64,000 nt of DNA, from positions 62,001-126,000 of the forward strand of contig JADJRK010000001.1 of assembly GCA_016712285.1 (NCBI GenBank), in the 5' to 3' direction. Positions 34,437-41,943 of this stretch are shown here, piece by piece (position 1 is the stretch's first letter; each line of letters starts with the position of its first letter). The notes below the pieces were generated by a model. That model made no database searches and had not been told where the DNA came from. It saw only the letters and a list, made by a program, of their open reading frames with translations. A program made the translations under genes and the position numbers. This DNA is from Planctomycetota bacterium. GTDB lineage: Bacteria > Planctomycetota > UBA8742 > UBA2392.

Positions 34437-36236
34437 CTATTCGCAGGGCTCGTCCGGGGCGGCTGGCAGAGGCGGCACGACAGCATTGGCGCATACCGTC
34501 CGCATGACCTCAATCAGTTGAGCCAGCGAAGCCGCGGACCTGCGCCGTCGCACTTGGCCCAGGCCGCGTTGCCACACTTCCGTGCCAACGGTGCCCTTTG
34601 AGAGCACCCAGTCGCACAGGCCGACGTGGCATGTGATTTCAGGAGCGTTGCGCAGTTCACCGATGCGGTCAACCAGCTCTGCCGCGTGCGCAAAGCGTGG
34701 CTTGGCCAGGTCTGCGCGGCCTGTAAACAGGTAGACAAGCCCCAACTTATTCGAGGAAGATGCCTCCGGGCCTTGGGCCAGGCATTCGTGATGCATGTTT
34801 ACGGCTTGCAACAGCAATTGTTCCGCTTTCACGACTTCGCCTGTCTCGCGGAGAAGCAGGCCCAGGTTGGCCAAGGCGTCTCCCTCGAATCGGCGCGCCC
34901 CCAGCTCGCGATTCAAGGCCAAGGCCTGCTCCAGCGCCTGCCGCGCCTCGTCCAACTTGCGGGTCTTCAGGTACAACTCGCCCAGGTAGCCCCGCGTAAC
35001 ACCTTCCATGCGGCGGTCACGGATTCTCAGCGCCGCATTCAAGGCCGTCAGGAAGGACTGCTTCGCTGCTTCGAATCGGCCTGCTTCCATCTCAATCAAG
35101 CCCAGCGTGGCGTGCCCGAACACGTACGCGTTGGGCATGCTGACCTCGTCAAGGATTGCTAGCGAGCGTCTGATGGTTGCTTCAGCTTCGCCAAGCCGAC
35201 CAGTGGTCTGGTACAGCACGGCGAGGTTCGAGTTGATGGTGACCTGCAGCCTCTGCAGGCCGAGTTCTTGGGCAACGGCCGCTGCATTGGCGTAGGCTTC
35301 TTCCGCCCGGGCATATTCTCCCCGCGCGCCGTGGATGTCTGCAAGCGCGGCAAGGGCCGCAGCCTCCACGCGTCGATTCCCTGTGGCGTGCAGAATCTCC
35401 ATTGCTTGTCGGCAGGCGCTCTCGGCTTTCTCCGGTTGGCCTGTCATGCGGCTGGCCTGCGCGATCCCGAGCAACGAGGTGCCTTCTCCGTCCTTGTCTC
35501 CGCACTCGCTCAGCACCGCGGCCGACTCGGTACTTACACGCAGCGCTTCCTGCAGCTCGCCGACGCGCAAGAGACTCGCACCGATGCTTCCCAGCACCTG
35601 TCCCTCTCCGCGGCGGTTGCCGGCCTGGCGATGCATTTCGAGCGCCTGACTCATGGCCTCTTTTGCCTGCTCCAGGCGGCCGGTCTGGTCATAGAGGAGT
35701 CCCAGATTTGAACGCACCAGCGCTTCGTGCCACGGACTGCCGGACTGTACTTGCGCATCGAGAGCGCCGTTCAGGAGCGGTTCCGCTTCGCCAAGGCGAC
35801 CCACCTGCGCCAGCAGAATTGCGGCGCGGCGGAGGGCTTCTCCACCGGCGGCGCCACCAATGTCGGTGGCAAGCGCTTTCCAAAACTGCACGGCCTGGTC
35901 CACCTGGAACGTGCGCGTGCAGTGTTCCGCCGCGCGCCGCAAGTAGGTTTGTTGAATGGCCCGGAGTTCGGGACTGTCCGTGTCAGCTCGCTGCAGCGCC
36001 GCATTCAGGTGCATCAGCAGTTCGGCTGCAATGGGGTCGGTCGGGTGCGCTGGGATAGAGATGGCATCGCGTGCATCCAGCGCCGGGGGCCGGGGTGCCC
36101 GGCCACCGAACAGCTGTTCAATCATCTGGAATGCCAGTTCGTGCAGCCGCGCCCGTTCTCCGGTGGTATGCAACTGGTACGCAGCATCGCGCAGCAGCGC
36201 GTGTCGAAACAGGTAGGCGGTCTCGGCACTGGTCAC
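34437..36236 (-). CDS. TPR protein with N-terminal AYLFRHxLLRDAAY module (paralogue 3)
   Basis: A 599-residue protein. The first 45 residues hold SAETAYLFRHALLRDAAYQ and a following helix ending in the LHELAF segment. The rest is about twelve tetratricopeptide repeats (for example LRSNLGLLYDQTGRLEQAKEAM and GHATLGLIEMEAGRFEAAK). The N-terminal motif resembles the segment that joins NTPase and TPR parts in STAND/AfsR/PknK-type regulators, but no NTPase or kinase domain is present. The GTG start at 36234-36236 overlaps the stop of the upstream paralogue (GTGA). It is probably a protein-interaction scaffold. Confidence 0.8.
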   Translation of the reverse strand: MTSAETAYLFRHALLRDAAYQLHTTGERARLHELAFQMIEQLFGGRAPRPPALDARDAISIPAHPTDPIAAELLMHLNAALQRADTDSPELRAIQQTYLRRAAEHCTRTFQVDQAVQFWKALATDIGGAAGGEALRRAAILLAQVGRLGEAEPLLNGALDAQVQSGSPWHEALVRSNLGLLYDQTGRLEQAKEAMSQALEMHRQAGNRRGEGQVLGSIGASLLRVGELQEALRVSTESAAVLSECGDKDGEGTSLLGIAQASRMTGQPEKAESACRQAMEILHATGNRRVEAAALAALADIHGARGEYARAEEAYANAAAVAQELGLQRLQVTINSNLAVLYQTTGRLGEAEATIRRSLAILDEVSMPNAYVFGHATLGLIEMEAGRFEAAKQSFLTALNAALRIRDRRMEGVTRGYLGELYLKTRKLDEARQALEQALALNRELGARRFEGDALANLGLLLRETGEVVKAEQLLLQAVNMHHECLAQGPEASSSNKLGLVYLFTGRADLAKPRFAHAAELVDRIGELRNAPEITCHVGLCDWVLSKGTVGTEVWQRGLGQVRRRRSAASLAQLIEVMRTVCANAVVPPLPAAPDEPCE

Positions 36237-37429
36237 GCCGCCTCCGGCGAATCGAAAGGCGGCACGCCCGCCTTGGCGCACGCTCTATGCATACCCTCGA
36301 CCTTGCGCTGCAGGGCAAGCGTGTCCCCGATTTCGCGCAGGGTATCGACGCCTTGCCGCCACACGTGCATGGCTTCGTCTGTCCGCCCCAGCGCAGTAAG
36401 GCAAACCGCATAGTCGCAGCGGCACGTTGCCTCAAAGCGCTGGTTCCCGGCTGCGCGGTGCAGCCGGAGGGCCTGCGGGTACAACGAAGCGGCCTCCTCA
36501 TATCGACCGGTTTCGTAGCACAGTCCAGCCAGGTTTCCAGTGCACACGCCCAGAGTCCTTACATCGTTGCGGGCCCGTGCCAAGCGAATGCCTTCGTGGT
36601 ACGAGCGCTCGGCCGCGTCGGGGTGTCCGGCCGAGAGCTCTGTCAGACCCAGGTTTGCCAGGGCCTTTGCGGAGTGCCCGTCGTCGCCCATCCGGCGATG
36701 GATACTCAATGCTTCGCGCTGGTATTCCAGCGCACGTCCATAGTCGCCGGCAGTCGTGTGCAGCATGCCCAGTGTTGAGAGTGCAGAGGCTGTAAGCGCG
36801 TCAGAGTCTGCCGCAGAAAGGGCCACCATGGCGGACTGCAACGTGGACGCGGCAAGTTCTTGACGTCCGGTGTAGAAGTATACCAGGGCCAGATTAGTCA
36901 GGCACGCGCCATCACCGGCGGCGCTTGCGCAGCCCCGAAGTTCCTCCAGGGCCTGCAGAAGCAACGGCTCAGCCTCAAGGCTGCGCCCGCCGTTGCGAAG
37001 TGCATCGGCTGCACGGCGTAAGGCCTCGGCGCGCGCCGCTCCGTGCAATAACCCTGAGAACTTGCTGTAAAGTGAACTCGCAAGTGCCAGTTGAAACTGC
37101 CGTTCGGCTTGCGCCGCTGCCCGTCGCAGATACAGGCGTCGAAGTTCCTGCCATTGCTCGTCATCGCCAGCCTGCTCAGCATGGGCAGCCAACTCAAGTG
37201 CCAGCGAATCGGTGGCGTGCGGAACGTGCGTGTCTCCCTGGCCGGGAGCCAGAGCTGCCATCACAGGCGGCCGGCCGCCCACCGCGGACTCCAGCGCGTG
37301 CAACGCCGCCGCGTGCAACGTTGCCCGGTCGGACGGCAGTTGCATCTCGTACGCCGCGTCGCGCAGCAGCACGTGGCGGAACAGGTAGGCGGCTTCCCCT
37401 GTGAGTTTGTCGCGCGGATGGGCGTGCAT
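36233..37429 (-). CDS. TPR protein with N-terminal AYLFRHxLLRDAAY module (paralogue 2)
   Basis: A 398-residue paralogue of its two neighbours. GEAAYLFRHVLLRDAAYEMQLPSDRATLH occupies the first 40 residues, in two segments, followed by roughly seven TPRs (ALVYFYTGRQELAASTL, ALANLGLTELSAGHPDAAE). The N-terminal module is nearly identical between copies, whereas the TPR arrays differ in number and sequence. It begins 9 bases after the stop of paralogue 1 and overlaps paralogue 3 by 4 bases, so the three are one transcription unit. Confidence 0.8.
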   Translation of the reverse strand: MHAHPRDKLTGEAAYLFRHVLLRDAAYEMQLPSDRATLHAAALHALESAVGGRPPVMAALAPGQGDTHVPHATDSLALELAAHAEQAGDDEQWQELRRLYLRRAAAQAERQFQLALASSLYSKFSGLLHGAARAEALRRAADALRNGGRSLEAEPLLLQALEELRGCASAAGDGACLTNLALVYFYTGRQELAASTLQSAMVALSAADSDALTASALSTLGMLHTTAGDYGRALEYQREALSIHRRMGDDGHSAKALANLGLTELSAGHPDAAERSYHEGIRLARARNDVRTLGVCTGNLAGLCYETGRYEEAASLYPQALRLHRAAGNQRFEATCRCDYAVCLTALGRTDEAMHVWRQGVDTLREIGDTLALQRKVEGMHRACAKAGVPPFDSPEAA

Positions 37430-37438
37430 CGTGGCATG

Positions 37439-38767
37439 TTACCCACTTGGTGACTCGCTTGCTGCTGTCTCTGGGGCGGCTTCAAACGGCGTGATTCCTG
37501 CCCGCGTGCAGGCCTCCTGTATCCGTTCGTACCCGCGCTTCAGCTGCACCGTGTCGCCGCGCTTCCTCAGTAGGCTGCTGGCGGACGTCCAGGCCTGCCG
37601 AGCCTCTTCGGGCCGCCCGAGTTCTAGCAGGCAAATGGCGTAGTATCCGAGGTGGCCACCTTCGAAAGCCCGATTGCCCAGTTCGCGGTGGATCGCCAAG
37701 GCGTCTTCGTAGATCGCCGCCGCACGTCGCGGGTCTCCTGCTTCCCGAATCATGCCGGCGACATTTCCCAACGTGATGCCTTCGGAGCGACGGTTGCCGA
37801 CCTCCCGGTGGATCGTAAGCGCCTCATCGTAGAGCCCCATCGCTTCCTCGAAGCGTTGCTGGCCATGGTACAGAATTGCCAGGTTTCCGACTGTCATGCC
37901 CTCCAGCCGGCGATCACCAACCTCGCGGAAGAGCTTCAGCGCATCAATGTATGCATCCATCGCATGCTGCAGGCGCCCCGTGAGCTGATAGAGCGAAGCC
38001 AGGCTGGACAACGCCACGGCCGCGTACCGCGGCGCATTGATCTCTCGGAACGCTCGCAGGCTCTGAAGATAGGCTGCCTCTGCATCGCTCACGCGTCCCG
38101 TCTCTGAGTAAAGGACTGCCAAGCTTCCCAGCGCAACAGCTTCCTGCAATTGATCTTCACGCTCGCGGGTGATCGCCAAGGCCTCAAGCCCGAGTGCTTC
38201 GCTTTCTCTCGGTTCACCGAACTCGCGCAAAGTGTTCATCAGCTTGACCAGCACGATTGCGACGAAGCGCTGGTCTGGCCCGGTCCGGCTGGCGTGAAGA
38301 ACCTCGCGAAGTTGTGCCTCGGCTTGCCGCGGATCGCCCTGGCGATGTGTGGACAGTGCCGATCGCAACAGGCAGAGGAGCCGCAAGTGCCCCGTGGCAA
38401 GCTCGAACGCACGACGCCATTGCAACGCCGCATCAGCGGATCGATACATACGGTCGCTGTGGCAAGCGGCCCGCTGCAGGTACAACAGGGTGGTCGCCCG
38501 CTGTTTGGGATCAGCCTTGCCGCCGGCCAGTGCAGCATCCATGTGACTTACGATGTCCGCTGCATGGGAATCGAGAGCATCGGGCGGAGTGTCAAAGACT
38601 TCGATGGCGGAAAGCGCAGGGGCGTTCGCGCGACCACCATGGACCTGTTCAATGCACGTTGCGGCGATCCAGTGGAGCTCTGTGCGTTCGCTGGGCAGTT
38701 GCAGGTTGTACGCCGCGTCGCGCAGCAGCGCGTGGCGGAACAGGTAGGCGATTTCGGCCGAGGGCAT
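37439..38767 (-). CDS. TPR protein with N-terminal AYLFRHxLLRDAAY module (paralogue 1)
   Basis: A 442-residue product starting MPSAEIAYLFRHALLRDAAY, then NLQLPSERTELHWIA and about eight TPRs (LGSLAVLYSETGRVSDAEAAY, VGNLAILYHGQQRFEEAMGLY). It follows the NO-reductase-family gene by 24 bases on the same strand, so the two are probably cotranscribed. No signal peptide or TM helix is visible, so it should be cytoplasmic. It may be a structural or regulatory scaffold; no partner is known. Confidence 0.8.
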   Translation of the reverse strand: MPSAEIAYLFRHALLRDAAYNLQLPSERTELHWIAATCIEQVHGGRANAPALSAIEVFDTPPDALDSHAADIVSHMDAALAGGKADPKQRATTLLYLQRAACHSDRMYRSADAALQWRRAFELATGHLRLLCLLRSALSTHRQGDPRQAEAQLREVLHASRTGPDQRFVAIVLVKLMNTLREFGEPRESEALGLEALAITREREDQLQEAVALGSLAVLYSETGRVSDAEAAYLQSLRAFREINAPRYAAVALSSLASLYQLTGRLQHAMDAYIDALKLFREVGDRRLEGMTVGNLAILYHGQQRFEEAMGLYDEALTIHREVGNRRSEGITLGNVAGMIREAGDPRRAAAIYEDALAIHRELGNRAFEGGHLGYYAICLLELGRPEEARQAWTSASSLLRKRGDTVQLKRGYERIQEACTRAGITPFEAAPETAASESPSG

Positions 38768-38791
38768 GGCGCGATTGTAGGTTCGGCGCGG

Positions 38792-41206
38792 CTAATCGTC
38801 GAAGTCGGACCACACCCTGGAGTCGCGGCTTACCTCGGTGTCGTAGACGTCCCATTCGCCGCGGTGGTCATCAACCTCGGGCACCATCTTTCGCCCCCGC
38901 GAAAGGATGAACCATACCAGCGGAAGCACCCCGCCAACCAGGAACAGCGTGCCGCCGATCGAACGCAGGTAGATCAGCCGCGACCAGAACGAACCCGTCA
39001 CCACTTCCTGTGTGCGCGCCTTCCACAGGCCTTCATCCAGCACGATCAGCACCTGGTGCATGCCCAGCGGGAACAGCGCCAGCACCATCATCATGACCAG
39101 CCCGATCTGCAGCGACCAGAACACCACCCGGACCAATTTCGCGTTCCAGGCCGAGCGCTTGAACAGGTGCTGGCAGCAGAACAGCATGCCCGCAATCGCC
39201 ACGTTGCCCTTCACGCCGAACATCGCCGCGTGGGCGTGGTTGCCCGTCAGCCAGGTGCCGTGTTCGTAGTAGTTCACGATCGGCAGGTTGATCATCGAGC
39301 CGAATACGCCCGCGCCGAAGATGTTCCAGAAGTTTACGGCCAGGATGAACAGCCACACGCCGTCCATCACCACGGCCTGCCGGCCATCTTCGGCAAATGC
39401 GTCGGCGCGCTTGAGCTCAAGGCGTGTGCGCCACGCGTCCAGTGTCAGCAGCAGCAGCGGCAGCACCTGCAGCGTCGAGAACACCGAGCCCAAAGCAATG
39501 ATCGGTGTCGGCTTGGCGATCCAGTAGAAGTTGTGCGAGATGCCCACCAGCGCTGTCAGCAGGAACAGCATCACCGCCAGGAAGATCACTCGCTCGGCCA
39601 TCGCGCGGCGAATCACGCCCATCTGCACCAGCATGTAGCCCACGATTACGGTGGTGAAGACCTCGAAGGTTGCCTCCACCCACATGTGCACGACCATCCA
39701 GCGCCAGAAGTCCGAAATCGCGAAGTTGGTCTGCGGCCGCACCAGCAGGCCGAAAAACAGGAACGCGACCATGATGCTGCTGCCGTACAGCAGCCAGCTT
39801 GGCACGGACCAGATGTTGCTGCGGTTCAGCCATGGACGCACGGCGCGATAGATGATCACGATCCAGAGCACAAAAGCCGCCAGCATCACGATCTGCCACA
39901 GGCGGCCGAGTTCCATGAACTCCCAGCCCTGGCTGCCGAGCCAGTAGGCAAGCTGCTCGTTCAAGTAGCCCTTGGGGCCGAGGTAGATGCCGAACAGCAC
40001 ACCGGCGCCCACCAGGATGCCCATCCAGAACAGCAGGTTGATCAGCGCGCGTTGGCCGCGCGGCACTTTCGAAAGATCGGCGAGGAAAAAAATGGTGTAG
40101 CCGATCCAGCAGATAAAGAACCAGAAGATCTGCAGAATCACGTGCCAGCTGCGCACCACAGTGATCGGCAGAATGGCCGCGATGTCGAGACCCAGCAGGC
40201 GATCCGAACGCACGAAGTCATTGGCGCTCAGCACTCCCGCCAGCACCTGCACCAGGAAGACGATCATCGCGAACGCAAAAAACTTGTAGACCAGGCGCTG
40301 TGTGGGATGCACGCGCTCGAAACTGGACTCCAATTTGGCCGTCGTCAGCGCCGGAGTTGTGCCGACTTCAAATGGGTCACCGATGTTGCGCAGCTGGCCA
40401 TACACGTAAAGCACGCCGCCGATTCCCAGAAACAGCGCGAGAATGGAAAGTACGCTCCACAGGATGGTCGCCTGGGTGGGGGCGTTGCCGACAGTTGGGT
40501 CGTAGGGCCAGTTGTGCGTGTAACTGTAGTCTTCGCCGGGCCGCTTCGCCGCGGCTACCCAACCGCCCCAGTAGAAGTAGGCAGTGAGCGTGCGGATGTC
40601 TTCCGGGTCGGAAATGTAATTCGTCGGGTGCAGCGCCTCGGGGTATTCTGGGTCCGTGAACACGCGGGAGTAGTGGGTGTTCAGTTCGTTGAAAGCATGC
40701 GCCTGGGCCGGCGTGATTGTGATGCGCTCGGCCTTCTCATCCCAGCCGTTCTGGCGCAGTTCTCGCTGCACGCGGGCGCTGATCGCGTCGCGCTCTTCCT
40801 GCGTGAGTTCGCCGTCGGCGGCTTTTTCGGCCTCGTAGAAGGCGGTCATGCTGACGGCTGTGTGGTGCAGGGCCTCGGCTGTGAAGTCGGGTCCGCGCTC
40901 GGCGCCATCGCCCCAGAATGAGCCGTAGCTCATGAGCGCGCGCAGGTGGAAGACTTCCTTGCCGCGGTTGATGTCCTCAACAGTGAAGACGGTCTTGCCG
41001 TCGGGCGTGACGAAGTCGGCGATGGGGGGCGCGCCCTTATAGGTCTCCAGCCCGAGGTAGCCGACGCCGATAATGCTGACGGCAGCCACGAACAGGATAT
41101 GCATGGGCCAATACTTCTTCTGTACCAGCACTTTCGAGAAGCCGATCGCCTTGACCGCGCGCGCCGCGCGCATCAAGGGCGGTTTGTCGTTCGAGCGAGC
41201 AACCAT
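38792..41206 (-). CDS. Putative nitric oxide dismutase (quinol NO reductase family variant)
   Basis: An 804-residue heme-copper-superfamily membrane protein of qNOR length, with an N-terminal TM (about 36-54), a large extracytoplasmic domain (about 55-245) without any CxxCH heme-c motif, and about 12 further helices. Ligand motifs are WRWMVVHMWVE (His507) and GNHAHAAMFG (His657, His659). Two core positions deviate from NO reductases: the usual His-His pair reads His558-Asn559 (GISHNFYW), and the conserved Glu of FSxLE reads Gln580 (FSTLQVLP). As I recall, Nod of Methylomirabilis shows both changes. RSWHVILQ keeps the quinol-site His but has Gln four residues on. A GGAGG ribosome site decides ATG 41204-41206. 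Reaction if Nod: 2 NO to N2 + O2. Confidence 0.75.
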   Translation of the reverse strand: MVARSNDKPPLMRAARAVKAIGFSKVLVQKKYWPMHILFVAAVSIIGVGYLGLETYKGAPPIADFVTPDGKTVFTVEDINRGKEVFHLRALMSYGSFWGDGAERGPDFTAEALHHTAVSMTAFYEAEKAADGELTQEERDAISARVQRELRQNGWDEKAERITITPAQAHAFNELNTHYSRVFTDPEYPEALHPTNYISDPEDIRTLTAYFYWGGWVAAAKRPGEDYSYTHNWPYDPTVGNAPTQATILWSVLSILALFLGIGGVLYVYGQLRNIGDPFEVGTTPALTTAKLESSFERVHPTQRLVYKFFAFAMIVFLVQVLAGVLSANDFVRSDRLLGLDIAAILPITVVRSWHVILQIFWFFICWIGYTIFFLADLSKVPRGQRALINLLFWMGILVGAGVLFGIYLGPKGYLNEQLAYWLGSQGWEFMELGRLWQIVMLAAFVLWIVIIYRAVRPWLNRSNIWSVPSWLLYGSSIMVAFLFFGLLVRPQTNFAISDFWRWMVVHMWVEATFEVFTTVIVGYMLVQMGVIRRAMAERVIFLAVMLFLLTALVGISHNFYWIAKPTPIIALGSVFSTLQVLPLLLLTLDAWRTRLELKRADAFAEDGRQAVVMDGVWLFILAVNFWNIFGAGVFGSMINLPIVNYYEHGTWLTGNHAHAAMFGVKGNVAIAGMLFCCQHLFKRSAWNAKLVRVVFWSLQIGLVMMMVLALFPLGMHQVLIVLDEGLWKARTQEVVTGSFWSRLIYLRSIGGTLFLVGGVLPLVWFILSRGRKMVPEVDDHRGEWDVYDTEVSRDSRVWSDFDD

Positions 41207-41239
41207 GGCGGCCTCCGTGGGAAACATCCCTCGGTCGGC

Positions 41240-41267
41240 AGTATAAACGGATAAACAAGTCCGGTAA
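41240..41267 (-). promoter_or_regulatory. Possible promoter of the Nod-like gene
   Basis: On the minus strand a TATACT -10 hexamer (41240-41245) lies 16 bases from a weak TTACCG -35 (41262-41267). This would start transcription about 27 bases before ATG 41206, with GGAGG in between. I saw no FNR-type TTGAT-N4-ATCAA site and no NsrR-type palindrome. Confidence 0.3.
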
Positions 41268-41268
41268 T

Positions 41269-41540
41269 CTAAAAAGTGCGCGTAACGTGCCGCGCAGTTT
41301 CCATCCCGCACGGACACACGCGCGCTGGACGTTCTTCACGGCGTGCCCGGCGGTGAAGCCCATCAAGACCCCCGAAGTCGGTAAGCCGCCATCTAAACCA
41401 GCCGCTGCCAGTCGCTCCGTTGTTGCAGTGCATGAGCCGCGTGGGAGATCGAGTGGGCGGCTTCGCCTGACAAGACTATGCGTATCTCGGCCATGGAACT
41501 TGACTTATATCTCAATGCAATGCGGCGGCTGATTAGTTTG
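41269..41540. other. Intergenic stretch with no recognisable gene
   Basis: This part of the 737-base gap between the Nod-like gene and RNase Y holds no convincing reading frame on either strand. A TTGACT followed by TATATC (about 41508-41519) and an A/T-rich patch near 41530 could belong to a promoter for the structured region downstream, but the spacing is not canonical. Confidence 0.4.
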
Positions 41541-41719
41541 TGCATTGGCTGAGTGTTGGTAAACTACCTGCGGTCCGTAGTTTGACCTTCGGGTCAGCGG
41601 GCTGCGCTTCACGAGGCAACATGTTGGACCTTTCAGGTCCACTACGCCCGCGCGGTCCCCTGCGGTTTAAGGATACGTCGAACTTTATGGATGCCTAACG
41701 GCCCCAAAGGCCGAATGCA
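41541..41719 (+). ncRNA. Candidate structured RNA of about 180 nt upstream of RNase Y (6S-like size)
   Basis: The region lacks coding character but is dense in hairpins: ACTAC/GTAGT around 41564-41582, GACC-TTCG-GGTC at 41584-41595, GCGGGC pairing with GCCCGC at about 41597 and 41646, and an apical GGACCT-TTC-AGGTCC at 41626-41640. TGCATT-GGC at 41541-41549 can pair with GCC-g-AATGCA at about 41710-41719, closing a domain of 179 nt. That length and a closing helix with an internal long arm fit 6S RNA. I recall 6S RNA sitting near rny in some lineages, but no diagnostic 6S sequence was recognised. It could equally be another ncRNA. Confidence 0.35.
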
Positions 41720-41943
41720 GTAAAGCACCGCGAATGAGCTGCACCCGACCAAATCGTCGGCACGCACAGGTTGCCCAGCCACTTGGGGCTACCGTGTTCG
41801 GCAGTTTGACAGCCGGTCCGCAAGACTGTCTGGAGCCACCTGGTTCGCCGGGTGGGGTGCCTGCATAGCTGCACCGTAAATCGACGTACCTCGCCCGCCC
41901 CGAATTGGGCGGAATCGCCCCGCACGGGGCACGGAGGCACGTC
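41720..41943 (+). promoter_or_regulatory. Structured leader of the RNase Y gene
   Basis: Consecutive hairpins run up to the ribosome site: CCACCTGG-TTCG-CCGGGTGG (41836-41855), CCGCCC/GGGCGG (41895-41912) and GCCCC/GGGGC (41917-41930). These are followed at once by GGAGG (41933-41937) and ATG 41944. The last two could limit ribosome access or act as RNase or regulatory targets. Short reading frames on the minus strand here are composition artefacts. Confidence 0.4.

Noticed and set aside
38150..40921. A 923-codon open frame on the plus strand
   Set aside because: It lies antisense to the TPR and Nod-like genes, is full of Gln/His/Arg/Ala runs with no domain, and mirrors high-GC codon bias of the real genes. 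It is a shadow frame.
38792..41206. Ordinary quinol-dependent nitric oxide reductase
   Set aside because: Family membership is clear, but the His-Asn and Gln substitutions at the binuclear site do not fit an active NO reductase as I know the family, so the Nod-like call is preferred.
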